A stretch of DNA of 23,031 bases from Isoetes engelmannii (Eukaryota; Streptophyta; Lycopodiopsida; Isoetales; Isoetaceae): positions 1 through 23,031 of the forward strand of contig JAANSK020252273.1 in NCBI GenBank assembly GCA_011763485.2, in the 5' to 3' direction. The position numbers were made by a program, and so were the translations under genes. How positions within the stretch are numbered: position 1 is the stretch's first letter; every line of letters starts with the position of its first letter. Under the pieces are notes generated by a model. That model had not been told where the DNA came from, searched no databases, and saw nothing but the letters and a program-made list of their open reading frames with translations. Shown piece after piece: positions 21,834 to 23,031 of the stretch.

Positions 21834-22900
21834 ATGGCGAAAAAGGCAAAAAGTCTGAAGCGTGCTGCTGTGGAGGAGCGTGTGGAAGAAGACTTTGATG
21901 CAGGTCATATTGAGAAAGATAATATTGATGGGGAAGAGTCCTTTCCGTGGAGGGTAATCTCGATGTTGATGGAGAGCTAGTGAAGCCAGTTGTTAAACCT
22001 TTTAACCCTGCTGGAATGATGATGAGAAAGACTGAGAAGAAAAAGTCTCGGGATAGTTTGACTCGTTTGCTTGTCAAGCAAAATGAGTTGTTACAAAAGC
22101 TTTTGGTGCAAAAGCTGGACCAAAACAATGTTGATGGCGCTACGAAGGAGAAACAGTCTAATACCCGAAGGTGGAGTTGCATCCCTACTCCGATGGATTG
22201 CTAAGATGGAAAGTTTTTCCTCCCAGCATGAGTACTCTGACCAGCGAAAATTGTATTGGGTGAGGGCTCAATTGAAAGAGGATACTATTTTATGGTGGCA
22301 GCAGAAGGTGGATGCGGTTAATGCAGCAAATAAACCCATTATCACTTGGGCTAGAATGAAGAAACTTATGAGGTTTGAATTTATGCCAGATAATTATAAA
22401 TATTTTGTCCAGGTGCAGTGGCGAATGATGAAACAGCGTACTGATGAATCGGTAGACGATTTCACAAATAGATTTAACACTTTGTTAAGTCAAATGGCAG
22501 GATTAACAAAAAGGGAGATTAAGACCCGGTTTATTGGTGCTCTCAAATACTGATACTCACACATGTTGAAGTTATGCCGACCCCAAACCTTGCAACATGC
22601 CCGTACTGCCGCATTGGAAATGGAGAAGGATGAAGTTACCCGAAATTCATCACACCAAAGGCAACAGCAACAAAGGCGAAGTTTTTCACCTCGAATACGA
22701 ACAAACAATGTGAACGTGGTTCGTGAGCAAACTGGTCCTAGACAGTCTGTCTTTGATCGATTGGGTAAGCGGCAATATAATAAAACTGATGCATGTTACC
22801 AATGTGGCCGTCAAGGTCATTATGCTCGTGATTGTCGTGTTGGCAAGCGAGGGAGAGATATGTTCGAGGTGGTGATCATGATGGATGTGATGATATGAGG
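21834..22900 (+). pseudogene. Gag polyprotein gene of the gypsy-like element, broken
   Basis: Gag forms the particle that packages the retrotransposon RNA. The first frame starts at ATG 21834 (MAKKAKSLKRAAVEE) and stops after 48 codons. The reading continues in a second frame from about 21950 with a lysine-rich, coiled-coil-like part (SLTRLLVKQNELLQKLLVQK), then in a third from about 22150. That third frame carries the Retrotrans_gag core: RWIAKMESF, HEYSDQRKLYWVRAQL, ILWWQQKV and DESVDDFTNRFNTL. A TGA at 22551-22553 interrupts it, and the same frame then resumes through a glutamine and arginine-rich linker to a CCHC knuckle (22794-22835, CYQCGRQGHYARDC, spacing C-x2-C-x4-H-x4-C). The frame shifts again soon after. 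At least three frameshifts and one stop make this a pseudogene. Confidence 0.88.
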
Positions 22901-23031
22901 GGTGGTGATCGAGAAAAGGTCAATGCTGGCACCACAGAGATTTCCAGGAGACAATGACTCTCATGACCTCTTGCTGTTGTTGTTCGTTTTCCTAATCTTA
23001 TAGTAGAAGGCATTTGTTCTAACATGTTTGG

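Larger units (their letters stand above)
21308..23031 (+). mobile_element. Ty3/gypsy-like LTR retrotransposon, 5' part, cut by the window edge
   Basis: Visible in order are a 485-bp 5' LTR, a primer-binding site and a broken gag. Protease, reverse transcriptase, integrase and the 3' LTR would lie beyond the right edge. The gag type (Retrotrans_gag core followed by one CCHC knuckle) favours Ty3/gypsy over copia, but pol order cannot be checked here. The damaged gag shows this copy cannot move on its own. Confidence 0.8.

Overview
This is a stretch of a land-plant nuclear genome. Two intact intron-containing plant housekeeping genes, a pentatricopeptide-repeat (PPR) relic and several plant-type transposon families support that. 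The PPR relic resembles the large intron-poor PLS-type families of ferns and other seed-free plants. Together with the long transposon-rich spacers, this makes a fern or another seed-free vascular plant my best guess, but the species cannot be fixed from the sequence.

The gene-bearing part is 15.5-19.7 kb, and both genes are on the minus strand. Nearest the middle is a three-exon gene for tubulin-folding cofactor A (15516-16455, 114 aa). After an 827-bp spacer comes a ten-exon gene for a secreted or vacuolar serine carboxypeptidase II-like protein (17283-19686, 468 aa). Both reading frames close exactly through canonical GT-AG junctions, so I regard them as functional. They have no obvious metabolic link.

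The rest is repeat and transposon territory. From left to right it holds: a PPR pseudogene (1.03-1.52 kb); a minisatellite of about 60-bp units, each centred on a palindrome (4.23-4.87 kb); a GC-rich block with a 14-bp motif in at least 13 clear copies plus one weak one (5.2-5.8 and 6.5-6.7 kb), next to a TATA box and broken coding sequence that looks like the zinc-binding N-terminal part of a MULE-type transposase (6.8-7.75 kb); a 470-bp terminal-repeat retrotransposon in miniature (TRIM, 9970-10439, minus orientation); a decayed two-gene PIF/Harbinger-like element with convergent genes (about 10.8-13.2 kb); two diverged tandem duplications (14.1-14.7 kb); a chain of four linked hairpins, one holding a duplicated 81-bp stem-loop (20.45-21.12 kb); and the 5' LTR, primer-binding site and broken gag of a Ty3/gypsy-like retrotransposon that runs off the right edge (from 21308).

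The most unusual material is the GC-rich 14-mer array, the palindromic minisatellite, the TRIM and the hairpin chain. None is a proven new system; each could be tested by a genome-wide copy search.
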